Assembly: GCA_021166725.1 (NCBI GenBank)
Contig: JAJPES010000059.1
Coordinates: forward strand, 1-64,000
Length of the DNA: 64,000 nucleotides
Direction of reading: 5' to 3'
Origin: Burkholderiaceae bacterium
Lineage (GTDB): Bacteria > Pseudomonadota > Gammaproteobacteria > Burkholderiales > Burkholderiaceae_E
Numbering within the stretch: position 1 is the first letter of the stretch; each line of letters starts with the position of its first letter. The notes below the pieces were generated by a model, which did not search any database, was not told the DNA's origin, and saw nothing but the letters and a program-made list of their open reading frames with translations. This document shows positions 44,587 to 53,423 of this stretch, one piece after another. The translations under genes were made by a program, and so were the position numbers.

Positions 44587-45870
44587 TCAGCGATAGAAGT
44601 ACTCGACCAGCCCCATGCCGGTGATCGGCACGTAGGTGACGAGCAGCAGCACCGCGAGCAGCACGGCGACGAAGTAGACGTTCGTTCGCGTGACTTCCCA
44701 GACGCCGGCCTTGGCGATCGAGCACGCGACCATCAGCACGCTGGCCACCGGCGGCGTCTGCTGGCCGATGCCCAGGTTGATCGTGACGATCAGCCCGAAG
44801 TGCACCGGATCGATGCCGGCGGCGTGCACCAGCGGCATCACGACCGGCACGACCAGGATGATCGCCGCCGCCGAGTGCAGGAACATGCCGAGCAGCAGGA
44901 ACAGCACGTTGAGCAGGGCGAGCACGAACCACTTGTTCGTCGTCAGTTCGGTGACCGCACGCGCCAGTTCCTGCGGTGCGCGCGTCTCGGTGAGATAGAC
45001 GCCGAGCAGCGCCGAAGTGGCGACGAGCAGCATGACGACCGCCGTCTGGCTGCCGCCCTCGATGATCGCCGCCTTCAGGTGGGCGAGATCGAGCTCGCGG
45101 TAGACGACGAGACCGATGAACAGCGCCGCGACCACGGCGAGCGCGGCCCCCTCGGTGGCGGTGACGAAGCCGCCGAAGATGCCGCCGAGGATGATCATCG
45201 GCAGCGTGAACGCCCAGAACGCCTCGCGCGCGGTGCGTCGCACCTCAGACCAGCGGAAATGCTGCTCGACCGGAAGGTCGTAGCGGCGCGCGAACCAGTA
45301 CGCGACGCCCATCAGCCCGAGGCCGCCGACGATGCCCGGGACGATGCCGGCGACGAACAACTGCACGACGGAAGTCTCCGCCATCACGGCGTACAGGATC
45401 ATCGGGATCGACGGCGGGCTGATCACCGCCTGCGTAGCCGACGACGACATCACGGCGGCGGCGAGCGCCCGCGGATAGCCCTTCTTCTTCATCGCCGGGA
45501 TCGTGATCGAGCCCAGTGCGGCGACGTCGGCCACCGCCGAGCCGGAGATCTCGGCGAAGAACAGCGACGCGCCGATTGAGACCATCGCCAGGCCGCCGCG
45601 AATGAAGCCGAGCACGGCGGAGGCGAACGCGATCAGGCGCGTCGAGATGCCCGAGGCGTTCATGATCGCGCCGGCGAGAATGAACAGCGGAATCGCCAGC
45701 AGCGGGAAGTTGGTGGCCGCGTTGTAGAGGACGATCGGCAGGTTCGGCAACGAACCCGCGCCCTGCACCGTCCAGATCGCGGCGATCGCCACCACGCCCA
45801 GCGCGACCGCGATCGGCACGTTGATCAGCACCAGTGCGAGCACGCTGCCGAACAGGAACAGAATCTGCAT
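44587..45870 (-). CDS. dctM: TRAP transporter large permease (DctM)
   Basis: This 427-residue, roughly twelve-helix membrane protein has the DctM pattern LINVPIAVALG at the start, GGSQTAVVMLLVATSALLG in the middle and LGIGQQTPPVASVL near the end. It forms the ion-coupled channel of a TRAP system together with the small permease and binding protein upstream. The order (P, Q, M) is standard. Confidence 0.95.
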   Translation of the reverse strand: MQILFLFGSVLALVLINVPIAVALGVVAIAAIWTVQGAGSLPNLPIVLYNAATNFPLLAIPLFILAGAIMNASGISTRLIAFASAVLGFIRGGLAMVSIGASLFFAEISGSAVADVAALGSITIPAMKKKGYPRALAAAVMSSSATQAVISPPSIPMILYAVMAETSVVQLFVAGIVPGIVGGLGLMGVAYWFARRYDLPVEQHFRWSEVRRTAREAFWAFTLPMIILGGIFGGFVTATEGAALAVVAALFIGLVVYRELDLAHLKAAIIEGGSQTAVVMLLVATSALLGVYLTETRAPQELARAVTELTTNKWFVLALLNVLFLLLGMFLHSAAAIILVVPVVMPLVHAAGIDPVHFGLIVTINLGIGQQTPPVASVLMVACSIAKAGVWEVTRTNVYFVAVLLAVLLLVTYVPITGMGLVEYFYR

Positions 45871-45926
45871 GCGGAAGAATTCCTTCGCAGGGGAAGACGC
45901 GGCGCGGCGCGCCGCTCATTGCGCTG

Positions 45927-46448
45927 TCAATGCGCGGCTTCGTGGATCGCCGTCTCGGCGTTGGCGCCTTCGGCGTGCTCGGCGCGCGCCCACGCCAGCG
46001 CATCGGGCAGCGTGATCAATTCCGCGACGATGATCAGCGCCGACGAGATCGGGATCACCGACTGGACCCACGACACCGGGATCGACGGCAGGCTCACCAG
46101 CGTGTCGGTGGCGAGCACGCCGAGCACCTCCCAGCCGATCCAGCCGAGCAGCGCGAAGAAGCCGATCACCAGCGCCTCGACGAGGATCGTGATCGCGAGA
46201 CGCGGACCCGGCGGCATCATCGCGACGAGTTCCGGACAGGTGATGTGGCTGCGCTTCGCTGCCGCGTAGGCCGACCCGTAGAAGGTCAGCCACGCGAGCA
46301 GGATCGACGCGACCTCGTCGTACCAGACGAGCGACGCGCCGATGGTGCGGAACACGACGCCGACCGTGACCTCGACCGCCATGCCGACCATCAGCACGAT
46401 GACCAGCCACTCGAGGATCTTTTCGTAGGTTTTGCGCAATGCCGCCAT
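45927..46448 (-). CDS. dctQ: TRAP transporter small permease (DctQ)
   Basis: This 173-residue four-helix protein carries WYDEVASILLAWLTFYGSA, the conserved DctQ segment. It pairs with the large permease. It lies 21 nt after the binding-protein gene and 56 nt before dctM. Confidence 0.93.
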   Translation of the reverse strand: MAALRKTYEKILEWLVIVLMVGMAVEVTVGVVFRTIGASLVWYDEVASILLAWLTFYGSAYAAAKRSHITCPELVAMMPPGPRLAITILVEALVIGFFALLGWIGWEVLGVLATDTLVSLPSIPVSWVQSVIPISSALIIVAELITLPDALAWARAEHAEGANAETAIHEAAH

Positions 46449-46469
46449 CGCCTCGTCCTCGGATCGCTC

Positions 46470-47540
46470 TCAGGTGCCCAGGGCGATCGCTTTTTCGATC
46501 ATCGCGTCGGCGCCCTTCACCGCCTCGCCGAACTCGGTGTACACCGGCTTGCTCGCCGCGATGAAGGCCTTCTTGTCGACTTCGTTGACCTGCATCCCGG
46601 CCTGCTTCAGCTTGCCGAGCAGTTCGCCTTCCTGCTTCTGCGCAACCTCGTAGACATAGGCCTGCGTGGCCTTCGCCGTTTCCTCGAGCGTCCTGCGCAC
46701 GTCCTCGGGCAGCGTGTTCCACTTGCGGATGCCGACCGTGACGTAGGCCGGCGTGTAGACGTGCCCGGACATCGACAGGAACTTCTGCACTTCCTGCAGT
46801 TTCGCGCTGTAGATCTGCGTGAGCGGATTCTCCTGGCCGTCCATCACGCCGGTCTGCAGCGCGGTGAAGAGCTCGGAAAACTTCATCGGGCTGGGGTTCG
46901 CGCCGTAGGCCTTGAACATCGCCACGCGCCACTTGCCTTCGGGCACGCGCAGCTTGATTCCCTGCAGGTCCTGCGGCGACTTGATCGGACCGCGATTGTT
47001 CGTGATGTGGCGATAGCCGTTCTCCCAGACGCCGATGATCTTCAGCCCCTTCTTTTCCGCGGCGGGTTCGATCTGCGGCCAGAAGATCTCCTTCTCGATG
47101 CGCCCCATGTGAGCGCGATCCTTCACCAGGTACGGCATCTCGAAGATGCCGAAGAGGTCAACCTCGCTGCTCATCACGGTGGACGGAACCGCCATGTCGA
47201 TCGTGCCCAGCTTGAGCTTCTGCAGCATCTCCTTGTCGCCACCCAGCTGGCTCGAGCCGTAGGCGACCACCTTCGCCTTGCCGGCGAGCTTCTCGTTGGC
47301 GCGGCGCGCGAACTCGTCGGCCGACATCTGGAACAGCGAACCCGGCTCGCCGACGTGGCCGAGCTTCAGCTCGATCTCCTGCGCGCGCGCCGGCAGCGCG
47401 CGCCCGGCAATGCCGGCGGCGCCGACGGCCAGCGCGGCCTGCAGCAGCGTTCGGCGCTGGCTCGACCGTGTCGAGGAATCGGCGCCCGCACTGTGCTCGC
47501 CGTGATCCTCGAGTCTCGCGTTCTTGTCGTTCGGTGTCAT
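46470..47540 (-). CDS. dctP: TRAP transporter substrate-binding protein (DctP)
   Basis: This 356-residue periplasmic protein has a twin-arginine-like signal (SSQRRTLLQAALAVGAAGIA), then the DctP start ELKLGHVGEPGSLFQMSAD, GTIDMAVPSTVMS, and the key Arg in IKLRVPEG for carboxylate binding. TRAP binding proteins usually carry organic acids such as C4-dicarboxylates, keto or hydroxy acids. GAGGAGGAG precedes the start. Confidence 0.93.
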   Translation of the reverse strand: MTPNDKNARLEDHGEHSAGADSSTRSSQRRTLLQAALAVGAAGIAGRALPARAQEIELKLGHVGEPGSLFQMSADEFARRANEKLAGKAKVVAYGSSQLGGDKEMLQKLKLGTIDMAVPSTVMSSEVDLFGIFEMPYLVKDRAHMGRIEKEIFWPQIEPAAEKKGLKIIGVWENGYRHITNNRGPIKSPQDLQGIKLRVPEGKWRVAMFKAYGANPSPMKFSELFTALQTGVMDGQENPLTQIYSAKLQEVQKFLSMSGHVYTPAYVTVGIRKWNTLPEDVRRTLEETAKATQAYVYEVAQKQEGELLGKLKQAGMQVNEVDKKAFIAASKPVYTEFGEAVKGADAMIEKAIALGT

Positions 47541-47598
47541 CGCGGTCTCCTCCTCGATGGGGCGCGGTGCGCCCCGGTCCGTGAAACGAAAGGGCTGC

Positions 47599-48804
47599 TC
47601 AGCGGACGGCGTCTGCCGCCGCCAGGGATTGCATCGCCGCCTGCGCGCCGCCGCGGCTGTGCGGCACGCCCGCCAGCGCGAGCGACATCTCGATTCCCGA
47701 CAGCGTTCCCATCAGCGTGAGGTCGTTGAAGTCGCCCAGGTGTCCGATGCGGAACACCTTGTCGGCCACCTTGCTCAGCCCCTGGCCCAGCGACAGGTTG
47801 AATCGTTCGAGTGCCACCTTGCGCAAGGCGTCCGCGCTGTGTCCTGCGGGCATCAGCACCGCGGTGAGCGCCGCGCTGTATCGCTGCGGATCGGCGCACA
47901 GGATCTCGAGGCCCCAGCCCTGCACCGCCGCGCGCGTGGCCGCCGCATGGCGGCGATGGCGCGCGAAGACGTTCTCCAGCCCCTCTTCGAGCAGCATCGC
48001 GATCGCCTCGTGCAAGCCGTAGAGCAGGTTCGTCGCCGGCGTGAACGGAAAGTAACCGCGCTCGTTCGACGCGAGCTGGTCGTGCCAGTCCCAGTACGAG
48101 CGCGGCAGCTTCGCGCTCTTCGACGCCGCCAGCGCCTTGTCGCTCACTGCGTTGAACGAGAGCCCGGGGGGCAGCATCAGCCCTTTCTGCGACCCGGCCA
48201 CGGTGACGTCCACGCCCCACTCGTCGTGCCGGTAGTCGATCGACCCGAGCGACGAGATCGTGTCGACCAGCAGCAGCGCCGGGTGCTTCGAAGCGTCGAT
48301 CGCCCGCCGGATCGCCGCGACGTCGCTGGTGACGCCGGTGGCGGTCTCGTTGTGCACGACGCAGACTGCGCGCAGGCGACGCTGTACATCCTCGACGAGG
48401 ATGCGCTCGACCGTCTCCGGATCGACAGCATGGCGCCAGTCGCCGGGCACGAACTCGACGACGAGCCCGAGCCGCTCGGCCATCTTCTTCCACAGCGTGG
48501 CGAAGTGCCCCGTTTCGCACATCAGCACGCTGTCGCCCGGCGACAGCGTGTTGACCAGCGCCGCTTCCCAGGCGCCGGTGCCGGAAGCCGGATAGATCAC
48601 CACCGGCGAACGCGTGCGAAAGATCTCGCGGATGCCGGTGAGCACCGCGCGGCCCAGCCGGCCGAACTCAGGCCCGCGGTGATCGATCGTCGGATAGTCC
48701 ATCGCACGCAGGATGCGATCGGGGACGTTCGTCGGACCGGGGATCTGCAGGAAGTGGCGACCTGCGGGATGCCCGTTCAGCGCCAGGCCGTTCGACAGTT
48801 TCAT
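47599..48804 (-). CDS. Serine/alanine-glyoxylate aminotransferase family protein
   Basis: This 401-residue class V PLP aminotransferase starts with FLQIPGPTNVPDRILRAM and shows the PLP-lysine segment TVAGSQKGLMLPPG and VDTISSLGS. Such enzymes move amino groups between serine, alanine, glyoxylate and similar small keto acids. It is the first gene of the minus-strand catabolic operon, divergent from the GntR gene, with a short hairpin in its leader. Confidence 0.9.
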   Translation of the reverse strand: MKLSNGLALNGHPAGRHFLQIPGPTNVPDRILRAMDYPTIDHRGPEFGRLGRAVLTGIREIFRTRSPVVIYPASGTGAWEAALVNTLSPGDSVLMCETGHFATLWKKMAERLGLVVEFVPGDWRHAVDPETVERILVEDVQRRLRAVCVVHNETATGVTSDVAAIRRAIDASKHPALLLVDTISSLGSIDYRHDEWGVDVTVAGSQKGLMLPPGLSFNAVSDKALAASKSAKLPRSYWDWHDQLASNERGYFPFTPATNLLYGLHEAIAMLLEEGLENVFARHRRHAAATRAAVQGWGLEILCADPQRYSAALTAVLMPAGHSADALRKVALERFNLSLGQGLSKVADKVFRIGHLGDFNDLTLMGTLSGIEMSLALAGVPHSRGGAQAAMQSLAAADAVR

Positions 48805-48821
48805 GGAGCCTCGTAGAATGC

Positions 48822-48841
48822 CGGCGGAAGAATTTCCGCCG
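48822..48841 (-). promoter_or_regulatory. Leader hairpin of the aminotransferase operon
   Basis: CGGCGGAA (48822-48829) and TTCCGCCG (48834-48841) form an 8-bp stem with a 4-nt loop, 18 nt upstream of the aminotransferase start, on the leader side. It may stabilise the transcript or affect translation initiation; no regulatory role can be shown. Confidence 0.35.
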
Positions 48842-48850
48842 CTTCGAATG

Positions 48851-48861
48851 TTGTATGCAAA
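48851..48861. promoter_or_regulatory. Operator-like near-palindrome, site 1
   Basis: TTGTATGCAAA lies in the divergent interval, 47 nt upstream of the aminotransferase start. TTGTATGCAA is a near-perfect palindrome resembling GntR/FadR-family sites. An identical 11-mer sits at 48916. This pair is a good candidate binding site for the GntR protein. Confidence 0.6.
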
Positions 48862-48915
48862 TTGCGCCGACGTTCAGCGTCTCGATGCTTCGGCGCTAGC
48901 GTACCATTCTGGATT

Positions 48916-48926
48916 TTGTATGCAAA
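48916..48926. promoter_or_regulatory. Operator-like near-palindrome, site 2, at the gntR start codon
   Basis: The identical TTGTATGCAAA contains the ATG start of the gntR gene (48920-48922). A regulator bound here would cover its own translation start, giving autorepression. The spacing to site 1 is 65 nt, about six helical turns. Confidence 0.6.
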
Positions 48927-49603
48927 CCTCTACCCTCATCGGCGAACCTATAGATCGACGCCCTCTGCACGAGGAAGCTGCCGATCGACTGCGCGCGATG
49001 ATCACCGATGGGCGGCTGCCGGCCGGCCTGCGCTTGAACGAGCGGCTGCTGTGCGACCAGTTGCGCGTCTCGCGCACGCCGCTGCGCGAGGCATTCAAGC
49101 GACTCGCTGCCGAGCGGCTGGTCGAGCTGACACCCAATCGCGGTGCGCGAGTCGTCGCGCTCGCGCGCGCCGATGTCGAGGAACTCTTCGAGCTGATGGG
49201 GGCGCTCGAAGGGCTTTCGGGAGAACTCGCGGCGCACCGGCGCACCGACGCCGAGCTGGCCGAGATCCGCGCGCTGCATTACGAGATGCTCGCCGCGCAT
49301 TCGCGCCGCGACCTGCCCGCCTACTATGAGCTGAATCATCGAATCCACGATGCGTTGAATCGCTGCGCGCGCAACACCGCACTCACCGAGACCTACGACA
49401 GCATCAACACGCGCATCCAGCACCTGCGCTTCCGTTCGAACTTCGATGCGGCGAAATGGGCGGTTGCGGTGCGCGAACACCAGACGATGCTCGACGCGCT
49501 CGAGGCGCGCGACGGGCCTCGCCTGCGCGCGGTGCTCGAGCAGCACCTGCGCACGAAGCGCGATGCGGTGCTCACGCACTGGAACGACGGGCAGGAACGA
49601 TGA
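48920..49603 (+). CDS. GntR family regulator (FadR/FCD type)
   Basis: This 227-residue regulator has an N-terminal winged helix (LNERLLCDQLRVSRTPLREA) and an FCD-type helical effector domain with the conserved NHRIHDAL. Such regulators respond to small carboxylates. The ATG lies inside the second TTGTATGCAAA site. It is divergent from the aminotransferase/TRAP operon and overlaps the YdiJ-like gene by 4 nt (ATGA), so it probably controls both sides. Confidence 0.92.
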   Translation: MQTSTLIGEPIDRRPLHEEAADRLRAMITDGRLPAGLRLNERLLCDQLRVSRTPLREAFKRLAAERLVELTPNRGARVVALARADVEELFELMGALEGLSGELAAHRRTDAELAEIRALHYEMLAAHSRRDLPAYYELNHRIHDALNRCARNTALTETYDSINTRIQHLRFRSNFDAAKWAVAVREHQTMLDALEARDGPRLRAVLEQHLRTKRDAVLTHWNDGQER

Positions 49604-52600
49604 ACGCGCCCCGGATCGACCCGGCGCTGCGCGCGCCGCACGCCTCGGGGCGCTCCCCGGCCCGCTTCGAGCGCAGCCGGCTCGCGCAGCGCCTGCACCG
49701 CGTGCTGCGCGGCAGCGTGCTGTTCGATGCGGCGTCGCGCGCCCGCTACTCCACCGACGCATCGATCTACCAGATCGACCCGATCGGCGTCGTCGTCCCT
49801 GCCGACGAGACCGACGTCGTCGCGACGATGGAGATCGCGCGCGAAGAAGGCGTGCCGCTGCTGCCGCGCGGCGCCGGCAGCAGCCAGTGCGGGCAGACGG
49901 TCGGCGAGGCGCTCGTCATCGACCACAGTCGCAACCTGCGCAATGTGATGAATTTCGACGCGCAGGCGCGCACGGTCGAGGTGCAGCCGGGCACCGTTCT
50001 CGATGCGCTGAACGCATTCCTGAAACCGCACGGGCTGTGGTTCCCGGTCGACGTCTCCACGTCGGCGCAGGCGACGATCGGCGGCATGACCGGCAACAAT
50101 TCGTGCGGCTCGCGTTCGATCGCCTACGGCAACATGGTGCACAACGTACTCGCGATCGACGCGCTGCTCGCCGACGGCACGGCCGAGCGCTTCGGTCCCT
50201 TCGGCGTGGACGCGCAGCGCCCGATGGCCAGCGCGCGCAGCGCCGAACTCGTCTCGCGCCTGTTCGCGATCGGCCGGCGCGAGCGCGACGAGATCGAGCG
50301 GATGTGGCCGAAGGTGCTGCGCCGCGTCGGCGGCTACAACCTCGACGTCTTCCATCCGCAGTCGCCGCGGCCCTACACCAGCGACGGTTCGGTGAACCTC
50401 GCGCATCTGCTGGTGGGCTCCGAGGGCACGCTGGCGTGGTTCCGTCGGATCGTGCTGGCGCTGGCGCCGCTGCCCGCGGCGCGCGTGCTGGGCGTGGTGA
50501 ACTTCCCGACCTTCCGTGCCGCGATGGAAAGCGCGCAGCACATCGTGAAGCTCGGCCCGACCGCCGTCGAGCTCGTCGACCGCACGATGATCGAACTGGC
50601 GCGCGAGAACCCGGTGTTTCGTCCGACCATCGAGCGCGCGCTGATCACGCGCGACGGCGCACTGCCCGACGCGTTGCTGCTCGTCGAGTTCGCCGGCGAC
50701 GAGCGCGAGCCGCTGCTCGGCAGGTTGCGCGACCTGGTCGAGACGATGGATGCGCTGGGCCTGCCCGGCAGCGTCGTGACGATGGCGGACGATCCGGCGC
50801 AGAAGGCGCTGTGGGACGTGCGCAAGGCCGGCCTGAACATCATGATGTCGCTGCGTGGCGACGGAAAGCCGGTGTCGTTCATCGAGGACTGTGCGGTTCC
50901 GCTCGAGCATCTGGCCGACTACACCGAACAGCTCACCGCGATCTTCGCGCGGCACGGCACGCGCGGTACCTGGTATGCGCACGCATCGGTAGGCACGCTG
51001 CACGTTCGGCCGATCCTCGACATGCGCAGCGGCGACGCGACGAAGATGCGGCACATCGCCGAAGAAGCGGCAGCGATGGTGCGCCGGTACAAGGGTGCGT
51101 TCTCCGGCGAGCACGGCGACGGACTCGTTCGCAGCGAATGGGTCGGCTGGCAGTTCGGCGATCGTCTGGTGCGCGCCTTCGAGGAGGTCAAGGACGCGTT
51201 CGATCCCGGCGGCACGATGAACCCCGGCAAGATCGTTCGCGCCACGCGGATGGACGACGAAAGCTTGTTTCGCTATCCGCCCGGCTACGGTGCGCGGGCG
51301 CGCGAGACCGCGCTCGACTGGTCGGCGTGGAACGTGCAGAACGACCCACGTACCGAGCACGTGGGCGTGCCGGGCTCCGGCGGCGACGCGTCCGGCGGCT
51401 TCGCGAAGGCCGCCGAGATGTGCAACAACAACGGGCACTGTCGCAAGTTCGATGCCGGCACGATGTGCCCGAGCTGGCGGGTCACGCGCGACGAGCGGCA
51501 CCTGACGCGCGGACGCGCAAACACGCTGCGGCTGGCGCTCACCGGCAAGCTCGGCGACGAGGAGCAGGCGTCGCGCGCCGTGCACGAAGCACTCGAGTTG
51601 TGCGTGAGCTGCAAGGGATGCCGGCGCGAGTGTCCCACCGGAGTGGACATGGCGCGGATGAAGATCGAGTTCCTCGATCGCTGGAATCGCAGCCATCCGA
51701 TGTCCTGGAAGGATCGGCTGATCGCCTGGCTGCCCCGCTACGCACCGCACGCGTCGCGGATTCGGTGGCTGCTCGCGCTGCGCGATCGGCTGCCCGGCGC
51801 GGCCTGGTTGAGCGAACGGCTGCTCGGCTTCTCGGCGCGCCGCTCGCTTCCCCGCTGGCGCGGCGACCCATTCACCGGCGATCCCGTATCCCGGGAGCCG
51901 GACGAAGGTGCCGGCGAAGTCGTGCTGTGGGCCGACACCTTCGACAACTGGTTCGAGCCCGACAACCTGCGCGCGGCGCGTGCCGTGCTGCGCGCCGCCG
52001 GCTACCGGGTGCACGTCGCGCGCGCGCTGCCCGGCGACGCGCCGCAGCGGCCGCTGTGCTGCGGACGCACCTTCCTGTCGGGCGGCCTGGTCGACGAGGC
52101 GCGCGTCGAGGCGCGCCGCACGCTCGCGGCGCTTGCACCGTACGTCGAACGCGGGATCGCCGTCGTCGGCCTCGAACCTTCGTGCCTGCTGACGATGCGC
52201 GACGAGTTCCTCGCGCTCGGGCTGGGCGAAGCGGCCACGCGGCTGGCGCGACAGGCGATGCTGTTCGAAGAGTTTCTCGTGCGCGAGCGCGAGGCCGGCC
52301 GGCTCGCACTCGACCTGCACCCGATCGGCCAGGCCGAGGCACTGCTGCACGGACACTGCCACCAGAAGTCCTTCGATGCACTGCGCCCCGTGCAGGCGGT
52401 GCTGGGCTGGATTCCCGGCCTGTCGGTGCGCACCGTCGAGACCAGTTGTTGCGGCATGGCGGGCGGCTTCGGCTACGACGCCGAGCACTACGATGTGTCG
52501 ATGAAGATGGGCGAACTGGCACTGCTGCCCGCGGTGCGCGAGACGCAGGCAAGCACGCTCGTCGTCGCCGACGGAACCAGTTGCCGCCACCAGATCGCCG

Positions 52601-52683
52601 ACGGGGCGCAGCGCGACGCGCTGCACGTTGCGGTCGTGCTCGAGCGTGCGTTGCGGCCGGCGGGCAGCGGCGCCGAAGCCTGA
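49600..52683 (+). CDS. FAD/Fe-S oxidoreductase, YdiJ-like (D-2-hydroxyacid dehydrogenase)
   Basis: The 1027-residue protein has an FAD-binding PCMH domain (PLLPRGAGSSQCGQTVG, TIGGMTGNNSCGSRS), an FAD-oxidase C-terminal domain with SGEHGDGLVR, a Cys set CNNNGHCRKF...MCPSWR, an Fe-S motif CVSCKGCRRECP, and two CCG-type half sites (LCCGRTF, TSCCGMAGG). Length and layout match E. coli YdiJ (1018), a D-2-hydroxyglutarate dehydrogenase. The substrate here is probably a 2-hydroxy acid. The start overlaps the gntR stop; its TGA starts the repeat at 52681. Confidence 0.9.
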   Translation: MNAPRIDPALRAPHASGRSPARFERSRLAQRLHRVLRGSVLFDAASRARYSTDASIYQIDPIGVVVPADETDVVATMEIAREEGVPLLPRGAGSSQCGQTVGEALVIDHSRNLRNVMNFDAQARTVEVQPGTVLDALNAFLKPHGLWFPVDVSTSAQATIGGMTGNNSCGSRSIAYGNMVHNVLAIDALLADGTAERFGPFGVDAQRPMASARSAELVSRLFAIGRRERDEIERMWPKVLRRVGGYNLDVFHPQSPRPYTSDGSVNLAHLLVGSEGTLAWFRRIVLALAPLPAARVLGVVNFPTFRAAMESAQHIVKLGPTAVELVDRTMIELARENPVFRPTIERALITRDGALPDALLLVEFAGDEREPLLGRLRDLVETMDALGLPGSVVTMADDPAQKALWDVRKAGLNIMMSLRGDGKPVSFIEDCAVPLEHLADYTEQLTAIFARHGTRGTWYAHASVGTLHVRPILDMRSGDATKMRHIAEEAAAMVRRYKGAFSGEHGDGLVRSEWVGWQFGDRLVRAFEEVKDAFDPGGTMNPGKIVRATRMDDESLFRYPPGYGARARETALDWSAWNVQNDPRTEHVGVPGSGGDASGGFAKAAEMCNNNGHCRKFDAGTMCPSWRVTRDERHLTRGRANTLRLALTGKLGDEEQASRAVHEALELCVSCKGCRRECPTGVDMARMKIEFLDRWNRSHPMSWKDRLIAWLPRYAPHASRIRWLLALRDRLPGAAWLSERLLGFSARRSLPRWRGDPFTGDPVSREPDEGAGEVVLWADTFDNWFEPDNLRAARAVLRAAGYRVHVARALPGDAPQRPLCCGRTFLSGGLVDEARVEARRTLAALAPYVERGIAVVGLEPSCLLTMRDEFLALGLGEAATRLARQAMLFEEFLVREREAGRLALDLHPIGQAEALLHGHCHQKSFDALRPVQAVLGWIPGLSVRTVETSCCGMAGGFGYDAEHYDVSMKMGELALLPAVRETQASTLVVADGTSCRHQIADGAQRDALHVAVVLERALRPAGSGAEA

Positions 52684-52847
52684 GAACGTGTGAAGCAATC
52701 GTCCATCCATGCCCGTCCTGCACGCCGGAACGCGCCCGCTCTTCGTTGCAAATGCTCGCCGTATCGCCCGATACGGCTGCGCTTTGCGCCTCGATCGGAC
52801 GCGTTCCGACGTGCCTTCCGGGCACGGCCGATTGCTTCACGCGTTCT
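52681..52847. repeat. ~165-bp inverted-repeat element at a stop codon
   Basis: The left end (52683-52704, AGAACGTGTGAAGCAATCG...) and the right end (52826-52847) form a 22-bp inverted repeat with two mismatches. Inside, GCCGTATCG (52758-52766) and CGATACGGC (52769-52777) form a hairpin. The first bases are the TGA stop of the upstream gene. The left 24 bases recur at 6293. Architecture resembles the element at 61946: outer terminal repeat plus inner hairpin, about 160 bp. No open frame fills it. Confidence 0.75.
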
Positions 52848-52955
52848 GAGCCGCCGGCGGCTCCCGGTTCGGGCACCACCCTTGCACCAGCGGCGGCATG
52901 TCCCTGGCGACCGCTGCGCGGCGCCGGTGGCAACCCCTAAACGATGGAGCCCACC

Positions 52956-53327
52956 ATGACCCGCGAAGTTGCTTCCCTCCCCGGCCGACAAACGATGCTC
53001 GCGATGTTCGCAGCCGTGGCGTTCTTCGGCGCCGTCAGCATCGCGCAGGCGCAGAGCACGACCACCTCGCCCTCCACGACCAGCCCGAGCAGCTCGTCGA
53101 CGACCACCGCGCAAAACCGAAGCGCGACGACCGGCAGTCCTACCCAGGTGAATCCGAACGCAAGGGACTCCAACCGCCAGGCATCGCAGGGCATGGTGCC
53201 GAGCGCCAACGAGCCTTCCGCGCAGTCGCGCATCGACGCGCCGGATTCCGATCTGCGCAACGACCGCAACGCGGCGCGCAACGACCGCACGACGATGGCG
53301 CGCGCGCCACGCGCGGATCGCAACTGA
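52956..53327 (+). CDS. Small secreted Ser/Thr/Asn-rich protein
   Basis: The 123-residue product starts with a signal peptide (LAMFAAVAFFGAVSIAQAQS), then a low-complexity Ser/Thr/Pro stretch, then an Asn/Arg/Asp-rich tail. No domain was recognised. ATG 52956 has GGAG at 52946-52949, at good spacing; an ATG at 52944 is possible. It may be a periplasmic or surface linker protein; no function is suggested. Confidence 0.55.
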   Translation: MTREVASLPGRQTMLAMFAAVAFFGAVSIAQAQSTTTSPSTTSPSSSSTTTAQNRSATTGSPTQVNPNARDSNRQASQGMVPSANEPSAQSRIDAPDSDLRNDRNAARNDRTTMARAPRADRN

Positions 53328-53423
53328 TCCGTCTTTCTCGCGCCGAGAGCGCCCTCCCGGGCCTCGCGGCGCCTCTCTTCCCCGGTGTCCTGCCGCTCGG
53401 GGGGAAGCCCCCGCGCGCGGGTT

